A stretch of DNA of 23,758 nt from Lysobacteraceae bacterium (GTDB lineage Bacteria; Pseudomonadota; Gammaproteobacteria; Xanthomonadales; Xanthomonadaceae): NCBI GenBank assembly GCA_017990865.1, contig JAGNNB010000003.1:1-23758 (forward strand), read 5' to 3'. The position numbers and the translations under genes were made by a program. Below, piece by piece: positions 17,211 through 23,625 of this stretch; the first letter of the stretch is position 1, and each line of letters opens with the position of its first letter. A model generated the notes under the pieces. The model was not told where the DNA came from. It ran no database searches and saw only the letters and a list, made by a program, of their open reading frames with translations.

Positions 17211-18233
17211 ATGAGTCCAAGATATTTTCCAATACTTAAGTGGAAGCAGGGTGAGCAAGGTGCAGTCCTTAACCTTGCTGCCGCCGACCGCATGCATATG
17301 CTGCCGATAATCGAAGCGCAGCCAACGACCCGGACAACGATTGGTGCTGCGCTGAAAGCGCAGTTAGAAAAAACGGGTGCGACGCTACACCCTCTGGCGA
17401 TCGACCTTCGAGCTGTGTATCCCACCGGGGTTCCGCTGCAGACGCTCGCGCGTCTGTGCATCGCCTTGCGTGGGGCGGGGCTTCTAGCCTATCCGGCAAT
17501 CAATAGCTCCGATGCATTTCTCAACCCCGCAGGGCTAGCAGCGTTTCGAGGCTTCCCCGCTGTAGTCTTGAGATTAGATGTGCGCGTAACACCGTTGGTA
17601 AACGCTTTGGCTCTGATTCAGGCCTTGCGTAATGCTGTTGGTCGACGGGCGCAGATTTTTGTTGTGGTTGATCTTGGAGCGCTGGGCGATTCACTTGTCC
17701 CCAATTTGGTGACCTTGGTCGAGCCATTTGTTCGGGACATCACTGCAACCGGAGCGGTCACACGCGCGGCTCTTGCCGGAGGATCATTCCCCTTCACTCT
17801 GCAGGGATTGCCACAAGGAGCCCAGACGCGACTTCCGCGCAAAGAATGGTTGGTATGGCAACAGCTTGTGCAGCGCCCAGGTTGCACGGATGTTCGATAT
17901 GGCGATTACACGGTGACCAATCCGCAGCCGATGGAAATTAAAGATCCCACTCAAATCAATCCTTCCGCAGCCATTAGGTATGCTCTTCGGGACGAGTGGT
18001 GGTTGCTCCGTGCTGGCGGAGTCAGAACAGCCGGCTTCGGCCAGTACAACACTTTATGCCAGCTACTTATTCGCAGCCCCGACTATGCGGGCCCTGCATT
18101 CAGTTATGGCGATGAGCGTTACCAGTTCCATGCCGGAGTAGGGGCGAAAACTGGAAACCTTACGACATGGCGGCGTGATGCCACCAATCACCATTTGGTA
18201 CAGACGGTACGTCAGCTTCCGCCGATGCCTTAA
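17211..18233 (+). CDS. Beta-family protein (phage T4 beta protein-like; sce7725-type partner)
   Basis: A 340-residue protein opening MSPRYFPILKWKQGEQGAVL, then LPIIEAQPT, the N-terminal signature of the 'beta protein' family (named from phage T4; function unknown). The body is TIM-barrel-like in pattern: alternating strands such as LHPLAIDLRAVYP, GLLAYPAIN, AVVLRLDVRV, IFVVVDLGALGD and VTRAALAGGSFP. The C-terminal part has CTDVRYGDYTVTNPQPMEIK and a late YHWR-like ending. Family members are recurrent neighbours of sce7726-type proteins, as here, and occur in accessory and defence-rich regions (recall). The start is ATG 17211 with the strong AAGGGGAGAG upstream. Its 3' end overlaps the convergent sce7726-like gene by 74 bases. 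Codon use is less GC-biased than in flanking core genes. Confidence 0.75.
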   Translation: MSPRYFPILKWKQGEQGAVLNLAAADRMHMLPIIEAQPTTRTTIGAALKAQLEKTGATLHPLAIDLRAVYPTGVPLQTLARLCIALRGAGLLAYPAINSSDAFLNPAGLAAFRGFPAVVLRLDVRVTPLVNALALIQALRNAVGRRAQIFVVVDLGALGDSLVPNLVTLVEPFVRDITATGAVTRAALAGGSFPFTLQGLPQGAQTRLPRKEWLVWQQLVQRPGCTDVRYGDYTVTNPQPMEIKDPTQINPSAAIRYALRDEWWLLRAGGVRTAGFGQYNTLCQLLIRSPDYAGPAFSYGDERYQFHAGVGAKTGNLTTWRRDATNHHLVQTVRQLPPMP

Positions 18234-18816
18234 TTCGCCAATCGCGGGCACGAAGAACTTCGCGCTCTCGAAGGGTTTGGATTACGCAGGGGCGCAATTG
18301 ATCGAGGTCGAAGGAGTCAGCGATAAGCTCATAGAGCCGCGCGCGGTTTGCTCGGCTACTAACTTTCATCTTCGGCGACAGCAGTGCGAACGCTTCGTCA
18401 CGCCAAAGCAAGGCCGCCATGCTTCGGACTTCTTGGCGAGGATTCAGTGAGGCTTCGCGAACTGTCTGCAACTTCGTCGCGCCAGCGATGTGTACTCCAA
18501 TCGAGATTCCCCACCAGTTTGGCAGGAGAGCTGTTACAGCATCGAGAAATCTTTCCGTCGTGACAATGGTTAACCTATCGAATACGCGGTGGTAAGCATG
18601 CATCTGATGCGCTAGCCGATCGATGTTGTCGAAGTCGCTCTTTATCTCAAACCCGAGTAGCCGGTCGGATGCAACGGCCAAATCGATCCGTGTTGTCCCG
18701 TTCTCAATGCCCAGCTCTTCAACCATCAGGTCGTTCGTGTCGAGCCTTGGGATCAGCCATGCCCGAAGCGCTTGGCGAAGTGCTTGTTCAGTCAAAGGGG
18801 GTGGGGGGTTCGCCAT
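18160..18816 (-). CDS. sce7726-family protein, putative PD-(D/E)XK nuclease
   Basis: A 218-residue protein of the sce7726 type. The N-terminal half holds a restriction-endonuclease-like motif: Glu34 or Glu35 (MVEELGIENG), Asp45 (TTRIDLAVASDRL) and Glu57-x-Lys59 (LLGFEIKSDFDNIDRLAHQM), then YHRVFDRLTIVTTERFLDAV and LLPNWWGI. The Asp ... Glu-x-Lys spacing is the PD-(D/E)XK pattern, so DNA cleavage is a reasonable inference. The C-terminal half is helical and ends RDWRIKASAEADVPSVPNGD. The start chosen is ATG 18816 (MANPPPPLTEQAL); an ATG 36 bases upstream would place the start inside the dyad repeat. It is divergent from the HTH gene (29 bases apart) and convergent with the beta-family gene. 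Confidence 0.78.
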   Translation of the reverse strand: MANPPPPLTEQALRQALRAWLIPRLDTNDLMVEELGIENGTTRIDLAVASDRLLGFEIKSDFDNIDRLAHQMHAYHRVFDRLTIVTTERFLDAVTALLPNWWGISIGVHIAGATKLQTVREASLNPRQEVRSMAALLWRDEAFALLSPKMKVSSRANRARLYELIADSFDLDQLRPCVIQTLREREVLRARDWRIKASAEADVPSVPNGDWWHHAAMS

Positions 18817-18827
18817 TGCCCAATCAT

Positions 18828-18850
18828 GGCATATCCTATGCCGATATGCC
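18828..18850. promoter_or_regulatory. Operator-like dyad between sce7726-like and HTH genes
   Basis: GGCATA-TCC-TATGCC (18828-18842) is followed by a third half-site ATATGCC (18844-18850). GGCATAT at 18828-18834 also pairs with ATATGCC at 18844-18850 around nine bases. The sites sit between two divergent starts and cover the HTH start codon at 18846. This is the expected place for autoregulation by the adjacent HTH protein, and binding would affect both transcripts. Confidence 0.6.
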
Positions 18851-19226
18851 AAATAGAGCGCACGTCACCGATCCAAGGCTCGGCCCTGCTCGCGCAGCAG
18901 TTATTGCATTCCTGAGTAGTCGGTCCATGAAACAGGAAGAGTTGGCATTGGCGCTGAAAATTGAGCAAAGCCAAGTTAGCCGCTTCCTATCAGGGCAAAG
19001 AAAGCGAATAACTCCGACGATTCAGCGTATTTGCCAGTATGCAGAAGTTGAGCTTAGTCCGGCATCGGCTGCGCCGTCCGCACAAGAACGGGTTTCGCAG
19101 ACAATGCGACAGGTTCTGGGTATAAATCCTCAAGCGGCCGACCTGCTTGCGCAGATCGTCGAGGCCGTGGGCCCTTTGCTGGCCCAGCTTCCAAAGTCGA
19201 CATCTCCCGATCAGGAGGCACCATGA
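18846..19226 (+). CDS. XRE-like helix-turn-helix regulator (antitoxin-like)
   Basis: A 126-residue protein with an XRE/Cro-type helix-turn-helix at about residues 26-52: SSRSMKQEELALALKIEQSQ, VSRFLSGQRKRITPTIQRIC. A helical C-terminus follows (QERVSQTMRQVLGINPQAAD, LLAQIVEAVGPLLAQL), probably for dimerisation or partner binding. The start is ATG 18846 (MPNRAHVTDPRLGP), which lies within the dyad operator; the frame is open further upstream, but that part runs through the divergent gene. Its stop overlaps the ImmA/IrrE start as ATGA with GGAGG upstream, so the two are co-translated. In known HTH and ImmA/IrrE pairs the peptidase cleaves or inactivates the repressor; that relation is inferred here. 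Confidence 0.8.
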   Translation: MPNRAHVTDPRLGPARAAVIAFLSSRSMKQEELALALKIEQSQVSRFLSGQRKRITPTIQRICQYAEVELSPASAAPSAQERVSQTMRQVLGINPQAADLLAQIVEAVGPLLAQLPKSTSPDQEAP

Positions 19227-20248
19227 CCACAGTTGCTTTCTCTGACGTAATGGCACGGTTACGTGACCTGGGTATGACACCGGCTCAGGTCCGCGCCCTA
19301 TTGCCCGCATGGTGGGAGCCCGCAGTCACGAAGACACCTTCTGGCGTTTGGGAAACATCATTGCTCTTAGGTCGCCGACTAGGCTTGGATGCCGTGGCCT
19401 TGGCTAAAGGTCAAGTTGCCCATCTGCCCGGGCTTTCTCCGCCTCGCTTCAAGCACACAGTAAGAGTCACTCCGAGCCAGCTCGGGCCGGCGACCATGAT
19501 TGCGTCCTCATTGGCAAAGGCCGTGATAGCAGCGCTTCCAGATCGTCCAACTATTCGTGGCGCATCAGCAGAAGATGTGCGTGCGCAAATTTTGCAGACA
19601 CCAGGAGCCCGGATCGATTTCAATAGCCTGGTTGAATTTGCTTGGATATATGGCATTCCAGTGATTCCTCTTCCGAATCTGCCGCGTGGCATTCGCAAAA
19701 TGGATGCTGCGGCTATCAATGTGGGCTCTCGCCCCGTGATTGTGATTGCTCGGCGTACGGACTCGAAGGCATGGCTTAGTTTCTTGCTTGCTCATGAGCT
19801 TGGTCACGTGTGTTTGGGTCACGTACCAGAAAACGGTTCGTTGGTCGAAGGTTCAATCACCGACTCCGCTGAGTTTGATGCTCAGTCACAAATTGACACT
19901 CAAGAGCAGGAAGCGAATGAGTTTGCCCATGCATTACTGGGTGGGCCTGAAGCCGACCGGATAATTGCCACATGGGGGACCAATTTGGCTCCCGTACAAC
20001 TTGCGGGCGCTGCAGCACATGCATCGGATGAGCTGGCGTGTGCGCCCGGAAATCTACTGTTGCGCTATGCCTTCCGCACAAAACGATGGCCAGAGGCCAG
20101 AATGGCACTTCGATTCCATGCCGAAGATATGGACGCACAGCAAGCTCTAGTTACTCGTATGGGGCTGGAACTTGATACTCGGCTTGTGGCCGATGACCTA
20201 CAGGATTTTGTAGAGGCGATAACGGGCATCGCACCCCAAGCCACCTAG
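19223..20248 (+). CDS. ImmA/IrrE-family metallo-endopeptidase
   Basis: A 341-residue zinc peptidase of the ImmA/IrrE (DUF955, M78-like) family. The zinc site is HELGH at residues 191-195 (FLLAHELGHVCLGH), with a downstream acidic ligand in QEQEANEFAHALL (Glu230 or Glu233). The usual upstream block is LVEFAWIYGIPVIPLPNLPR, then MDAAAINVGSRPVIVIARRT. The first 110 residues form a helical N-terminal part (MARLRDLGMTPAQVRALLPA, GVWETSLLLGRRLGLDAVAL), possibly a second helix-turn-helix-like or sensor segment. ImmA-type enzymes cut HTH repressors during mobile-element induction, and IrrE relatives do so in DNA-damage responses. It is coupled to the HTH gene (ATGA) and lies nine bases before the PIN-like gene. 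Confidence 0.92.
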   Translation: MTTVAFSDVMARLRDLGMTPAQVRALLPAWWEPAVTKTPSGVWETSLLLGRRLGLDAVALAKGQVAHLPGLSPPRFKHTVRVTPSQLGPATMIASSLAKAVIAALPDRPTIRGASAEDVRAQILQTPGARIDFNSLVEFAWIYGIPVIPLPNLPRGIRKMDAAAINVGSRPVIVIARRTDSKAWLSFLLAHELGHVCLGHVPENGSLVEGSITDSAEFDAQSQIDTQEQEANEFAHALLGGPEADRIIATWGTNLAPVQLAGAAAHASDELACAPGNLLLRYAFRTKRWPEARMALRFHAEDMDAQQALVTRMGLELDTRLVADDLQDFVEAITGIAPQAT

Positions 20249-20257
20249 AGCGGCTAT

Positions 20258-20881
20258 ATGCGCCTACTCGTCGACAACGATGTCTTAGTGAAGGCGGCAC
20301 ATTGGAATCTGATCGATTGGGTGCCGCCAGTCGCAGATGCAGATTGGCCCGCGACCGCCGGCTTGGAGGCGATTAAGTATCGCGCTCGCAGAGCCGACCC
20401 CAAGTTGTTTAGGGATGTTGGTGCCGCCGCCCTTTTGTCAGACCGCCTGGAGCGTTGCGCGCAGCTACCGGAGCCCGATCCGGTGATCGTGTCTGCGCTG
20501 CAGGGCATACCGAATCTTGATGTTGGCGAAATCCAGCTCATTGGCGTGTTGGCCGCAACTCCAGACGCCATACTGCTGACCGGTGACAAACGTGCGCTGA
20601 GAGCCCTCGCCTCACCGACTCATGTCAGCGTGATCGATCGAGTAGGTGGTCGTATATTATGTTTGGAGCAATGGCTGTGGTTTGTTCACGAACGGCTGGA
20701 TGGCAAGACACTGGCGGATTGCGTGCGTGCGCATGCAGGTATGGACACGGCGGCGCGTTGTGTGGTGGGCAGCCGAGAGGCGCCTTCACCGGGGCATGTT
20801 CGAGAAGGGCTGGCGTCATATCTCCGAGACTTGGACCGCAATGCTCCCCGGACGCTTGCGCGGCGGCTAGGGCTAGATTGA
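20258..20881 (+). CDS. PIN-like domain protein (putative ribonuclease toxin/effector)
   Basis: A 207-residue protein with the order of acidic residues of PIN nucleases: MRLLVDNDVLVKAAHWNLID (Asp6, Asp8), LDVGEIQLIGVLAATPDAIL (Glu91) and LLTGDKRALRALA (Asp110). The Thr-Gly-Asp-Lys-x-x-x-x block is especially typical. A C-terminal helical extension of about 70 residues (LEQWLWFVHERLDGKTLADC, HVREGLASYLRDLDRNAPRT) goes beyond the roughly 130-residue VapC-type PIN proteins. PIN proteins cleave RNA and are common toxins. It follows the ImmA/IrrE gene by nine bases with a weak ribosome site, so translation may depend on the upstream gene. No VapB-like antitoxin is beside it; the HTH protein is the only candidate. 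Confidence 0.72.
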   Translation: MRLLVDNDVLVKAAHWNLIDWVPPVADADWPATAGLEAIKYRARRADPKLFRDVGAAALLSDRLERCAQLPEPDPVIVSALQGIPNLDVGEIQLIGVLAATPDAILLTGDKRALRALASPTHVSVIDRVGGRILCLEQWLWFVHERLDGKTLADCVRAHAGMDTAARCVVGSREAPSPGHVREGLASYLRDLDRNAPRTLARRLGLD

Positions 20882-20992
20882 GTAGCTAGTCAGAGGGCTC
20901 ATGTCGAAGGCGCTGCTAAATTTATCCCGTCGCATAGCGTGGCGTTTTCAAAATGCATCACTCGCAAGTCAGATGAGACAGGCCATAAAATT

Positions 20993-21012
20993 GTGAGTAA
21001 TTTTGTGAGTAA
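20993..21012. promoter_or_regulatory. Right-end arm-type recombination sites (candidate)
   Basis: GTGAGTAA occurs at 20993-21000 and 21005-21012, a direct pair with a 12-base period identical to the pair at 10142 and 10154. The pair lies 63 bases inside the candidate attR core. Confidence 0.6.
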
Positions 21013-21074
21013 TACTGCCGTTTGATTTTCAGTTATAATATGTAAATCAACTGGTTATCTAAAGTATTCGGGTG

Positions 21075-21274
21075 CTGGTGGGCCCAGAAAACGCATCGTC
21101 ACGATACCAGCGCGCGGCGGCGCGTTCGTCATTGCGGTGCGTAGGGGTTCGTCTGGCGCGGTTCGAATCCTGGTGGGCCCAGACATCGCACCATCATTGC
21201 CGCAGCGCGCGGCGGCGCGTTTCTCGTCACGGTGCGTTGGGGTTCGTCTGGCGCGGTTCGAATCCTGGTGGGCC
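21075..21274. repeat. Three partial copies of the tRNA 3' end in ~95-bp tandem repeats; attR lies here
   Basis: Copies of the tRNA 3' end are at 21075-21086 (12 bases, 17 of 20 with flanks), 21160-21181 (22 bases exact) and 21255-21274 (20 bases exact). The last two lie at the ends of ~95-base units that also share GCGCGCGGCGGCGCGTT and GGGGTTCGTCTGGCGC. The 5' half of the T stem is lost (GCGCG instead of CCAGG), so the copies are not tRNA genes. The first is the likely attR core. The layout resembles the tRNA-end-containing tandem repeats after E. coli tyrT. Confidence 0.7.
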
Positions 21275-21372
21275 ATAAATCGAGCCGTCATTGCTTGACG
21301 TAGCGCAGCGATACGTTTTTCTTAGCGATGGCCTTTTCACGCTGAGGCCTCGATCCCCGGAAGTGAATCCTC

Positions 21373-22638
21373 ATGTTCGAAATCGCCGTCGTTTGTCTCG
21401 TCGTCACCGCTTTGCTGGCTTATGCGAACGCGAAGTTCGTCGGTTTGCCGACGACCATCGGCGTGATGGTGATCGCTTTGCTGCTTTCGCTCGGGCTTGC
21501 GGGTCTGGATGCGCTCGGATTCAGCGCTCTGCACCGATACGAAACCGCGCTGATCAAGTCGATCGATTTTTCCGAAGTGCTGATGCAGGGCATGTTGTCC
21601 ATGCTGCTGTTCGCGGGGGCGTTGCACGTCGATATCAGCCAGTTGCGGGCCTATCGCTGGCAAATCGCGGTGTTGGCAGTATTCGGCACAGTGTTGTCCA
21701 CGATCGTCGTCGGTTATGCGCTGTGGTGGCTGCTGCCCTGGATGGGCATCGAGTTGCCTCTGATCTATTGCTTGATTTTCGGTGCGCTGATCTCGCCGAC
21801 CGATCCGGTGGCGGTGATGGGTATCCTCAAGTCGGCGGGCACATCCGAGGACGTCGGCATGGTCGTCTCGGGCGAGTCGCTGTTCAACGATGGCGTCGGC
21901 GTCGTGTTGTTTTCGCTGCTGTTGACGGTCGCGCTTCGCGGCGAGGCTCCGACCATGACCGAGGGCGCGATGCTTCTGGCGCGCGAGGCCGGCGGCGGAT
22001 TGTTGTTGGGCGGCGCGATCGGTCTGCTGCTGTTCTTCATGCTGCGCAGCCTGGACAACTACATCGTCGAAGTGCTGTTGACGCTGGCGGCGGTGTTGGG
22101 CGGTTATGAGTTGGCCACCTACCTGCACGTGTCCGGCCCGTTGGCGATGGTGGTCGTCGGTGTGATGATCGGCAATCACGGTCGCGCGCTGGCGATGTCG
22201 GACACCACGCGCAAGCATGTGGACCTGTTCTGGGAACTGCTGGACGAGATTCTCAATGCGGTGCTGTTCGTTCTGATCGGCTTGGAATTCGCCGTCATCG
22301 TGTTTCCCGGCAACGGCCTGCTCGCGGCGGTGGCCGTGATCGCGATCGTTCTGTTCGCACGCTTCTTGACGGTCGGGTTGCCCGTGGCGGCGATGCCACG
22401 CTGGTTCAAGTTGCCGGCGAGTGGTTGGAAAATTCTCACCTGGGGCGGTTTGCGCGGCGGCATCTCCGTCGCGCTGGCGTTGTCGCTGCCGGCGGGGCCG
22501 AACCGCGACCTGATTCTCGCGCTGACCTACGCGGTCGTCGTGTTCTCGATTCTCGTGCAGGGACTGACGATCAAGCGCTTGGCGGCCTCGGGGCGAACGC
22601 CGGCCGTCGCCGAAACGTCGGCATCCTCGGAGCAATAG
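21373..22638 (+). CDS. CPA1-family Na+(K+)/H+ antiporter
   Basis: A 421-residue inner-membrane antiporter that exchanges Na+ or K+ for H+ in pH and salt homeostasis. About 12 hydrophobic helices are visible, starting MFEIAVVCLVVTALLAYANA. The signature ion-site motifs are GALISPTDPVAVMGILKSAG (Asp144) and VSGESLFNDGVGVVLFSLLL (Asp173), followed by VSGPLAMVVVGVMIGNHGRA, FVLIGLEFAVIVF and the late ILTWGGLRGGISVALALSLP. These match the NhaP-like CPA1 branch, and the length is normal. The start is ATG 21373 with GGAAG about ten bases upstream. It is the first gene right of the island and belongs to the core chromosome by codon use. Confidence 0.93.
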   Translation: MFEIAVVCLVVTALLAYANAKFVGLPTTIGVMVIALLLSLGLAGLDALGFSALHRYETALIKSIDFSEVLMQGMLSMLLFAGALHVDISQLRAYRWQIAVLAVFGTVLSTIVVGYALWWLLPWMGIELPLIYCLIFGALISPTDPVAVMGILKSAGTSEDVGMVVSGESLFNDGVGVVLFSLLLTVALRGEAPTMTEGAMLLAREAGGGLLLGGAIGLLLFFMLRSLDNYIVEVLLTLAAVLGGYELATYLHVSGPLAMVVVGVMIGNHGRALAMSDTTRKHVDLFWELLDEILNAVLFVLIGLEFAVIVFPGNGLLAAVAVIAIVLFARFLTVGLPVAAMPRWFKLPASGWKILTWGGLRGGISVALALSLPAGPNRDLILALTYAVVVFSILVQGLTIKRLAASGRTPAVAETSASSEQ

Positions 22639-22795
22639 ATCGGCGCGCAAAGCGCAATGAACGCATCGGGCGAAGAGGCGAAGCGTCGTGCGCCTTGTTC
22701 GAGCCGCCGGTGATCGAGGGAGTCGATGCGACGAAGCCCTCGCGCGTCCTCCCCGAGCCCCTTTGCCGAATACACCTTTCCAAAGCGCTTCCAAA

Positions 22796-22820
22796 AAACA
22801 CGACAGCGGATGTCGTGTTT
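22796..22820. promoter_or_regulatory. Palindromic operator upstream of the Tat/DUF1579-like gene
   Basis: A perfect 10-5-10 inverted repeat, AAACACGACA-GCGGA-TGTCGTGTTT, ends 44 bases before the start codon. The same arms recur at 23601-23625 before the adjacent regulator gene. Confidence 0.8.
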
Positions 22821-22864
22821 ACCGGCGTAAGGTTCGGCTCACCTATTCGTTTGGAGCCGCGCTC

Positions 22865-23551
22865 ATGTCGCCGATGTCGATCGATCTTACCCGCCGTCAC
22901 TTGATGGCTTCCGGCATCGTCGCGGTTGCGGGCATCGCGGCCGGCGGGGTCGCCATGGCCAGCGCCGCGGGCACGGGCGGCAGCGCAGGCGGCGGCGCGA
23001 GTCAAGGCGCGAAAGCCGGTGCCGGTGGCGACGATCGCTGGAACCCCAGCGTGCCGGCCGTACCCGCGGTGCCACCACCGGGCAAGCCGGGCGATTTCGA
23101 TTTTCTTCACGGCGAATGGCGGATCGCGCATCGTCAGTTGAAATCGGCGAAGGACGGGGAGTGGATCGAGTACGAGGGCGAAGCGACGTGCTGGACGATT
23201 CTCGGCGGCGTCGGTAGCGTCGAGGAACTGCGCATCCCCGCGCGGAATTTCTCCGGCATGGGGCTGCGGTTGCTCGATCTCGAGAAAAAGCTGTGGAGCG
23301 ATTTTTGGGTGAATGGCCGCAGCGGTGTGTTGGCGCCGCCGGGGCTGACCGGCCACTTCGTCGAAGGCGTGGGCGTGTTCATCGCCGAAGACAGCGACAA
23401 CGGCAAACCGATCCTGGCGCGCGGCGTGTGGGATCGCATTGCGGAAGGCCGCTGCCGTTGGCATCAATCGGTGTCGCGCGATGCCGGCAAGACCTGGGAC
23501 TACAACTGGTTCATGGACTGGACGCGCATCGGGCCGCCGCGCAGCGCGTAA
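22865..23551 (+). CDS. Tat-exported DUF1579-like protein
   Basis: A 228-residue protein. The twin-arginine signal is LTRRHLMASGIVAVAGIAAG (Arg10-Arg11 then a hydrophobic stretch and an MASA-type cleavage region at about 31-35), so it is probably exported folded to the periplasm. A Gly/Ala/Pro-rich linker runs to about residue 75. The remaining part, GDFDFLHGEWRIAHRQLKSA, then EATCWTILGGVGSVEELRIP, LLDLEKKLWSDFWVNG and CRWHQSVSRDAGKTWDYNWF, matches the DUF1579-like beta-barrel family of unknown function. Most relatives lack a signal. The start is ATG 22865 with GGAG nine bases upstream. A palindromic operator precedes it and the probable regulator gene follows at 23624. Confidence 0.78.
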   Translation: MSPMSIDLTRRHLMASGIVAVAGIAAGGVAMASAAGTGGSAGGGASQGAKAGAGGDDRWNPSVPAVPAVPPPGKPGDFDFLHGEWRIAHRQLKSAKDGEWIEYEGEATCWTILGGVGSVEELRIPARNFSGMGLRLLDLEKKLWSDFWVNGRSGVLAPPGLTGHFVEGVGVFIAEDSDNGKPILARGVWDRIAEGRCRWHQSVSRDAGKTWDYNWFMDWTRIGPPRSA

Positions 23552-23600
23552 GCGCGTCGCGGCTTGACGCACGCGCGTTCGCGCACTACGGTGCCGATCG

Positions 23601-23625
23601 AAACACGACATGCCATGTCGTGTAT
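23601..23625. promoter_or_regulatory. Palindromic operator overlapping the regulator start
   Basis: AAACACGACA-TGCCA-TGTCGTGTAT is the same site as at 22796-22820; the central 21 bases (23603-23623) are a perfect 10-1-10 palindrome. It ends at the ATG of the regulator gene, so autorepression is expected. Confidence 0.8.

Larger units (their letters stand above)
20882..21372. other. 491-base gap at the island's right end
   Basis: No gene is supported. It contains, in order: an AT-richer stretch with the GTGAGTA pair, the candidate attR, the ~95-bp tRNA-end tandem repeats, and the 5' region of the antiporter gene (GGAAG at 21359-21363, ten bases before its ATG). A TATAAT at 21034-21039 has no partner -35 and no gene after it. 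Confidence 0.6.

Noticed and set aside
21034..21039. TATAAT as a promoter at the island's right end
   Set aside because: No -35 partner and no downstream gene within reach except across the att repeats; more likely chance in AT-rich DNA.
21160..21274. Two further tRNA genes at the island's right end
   Set aside because: Only the 3' 20-22 bases match; the 5' T-stem strand, anticodon arm and D arm are missing.
21337..22794. 485-codon open frame antisense to the antiporter
   Set aside because: The translation is His/Gln/Arg-rich noise complementary to a clear membrane protein.
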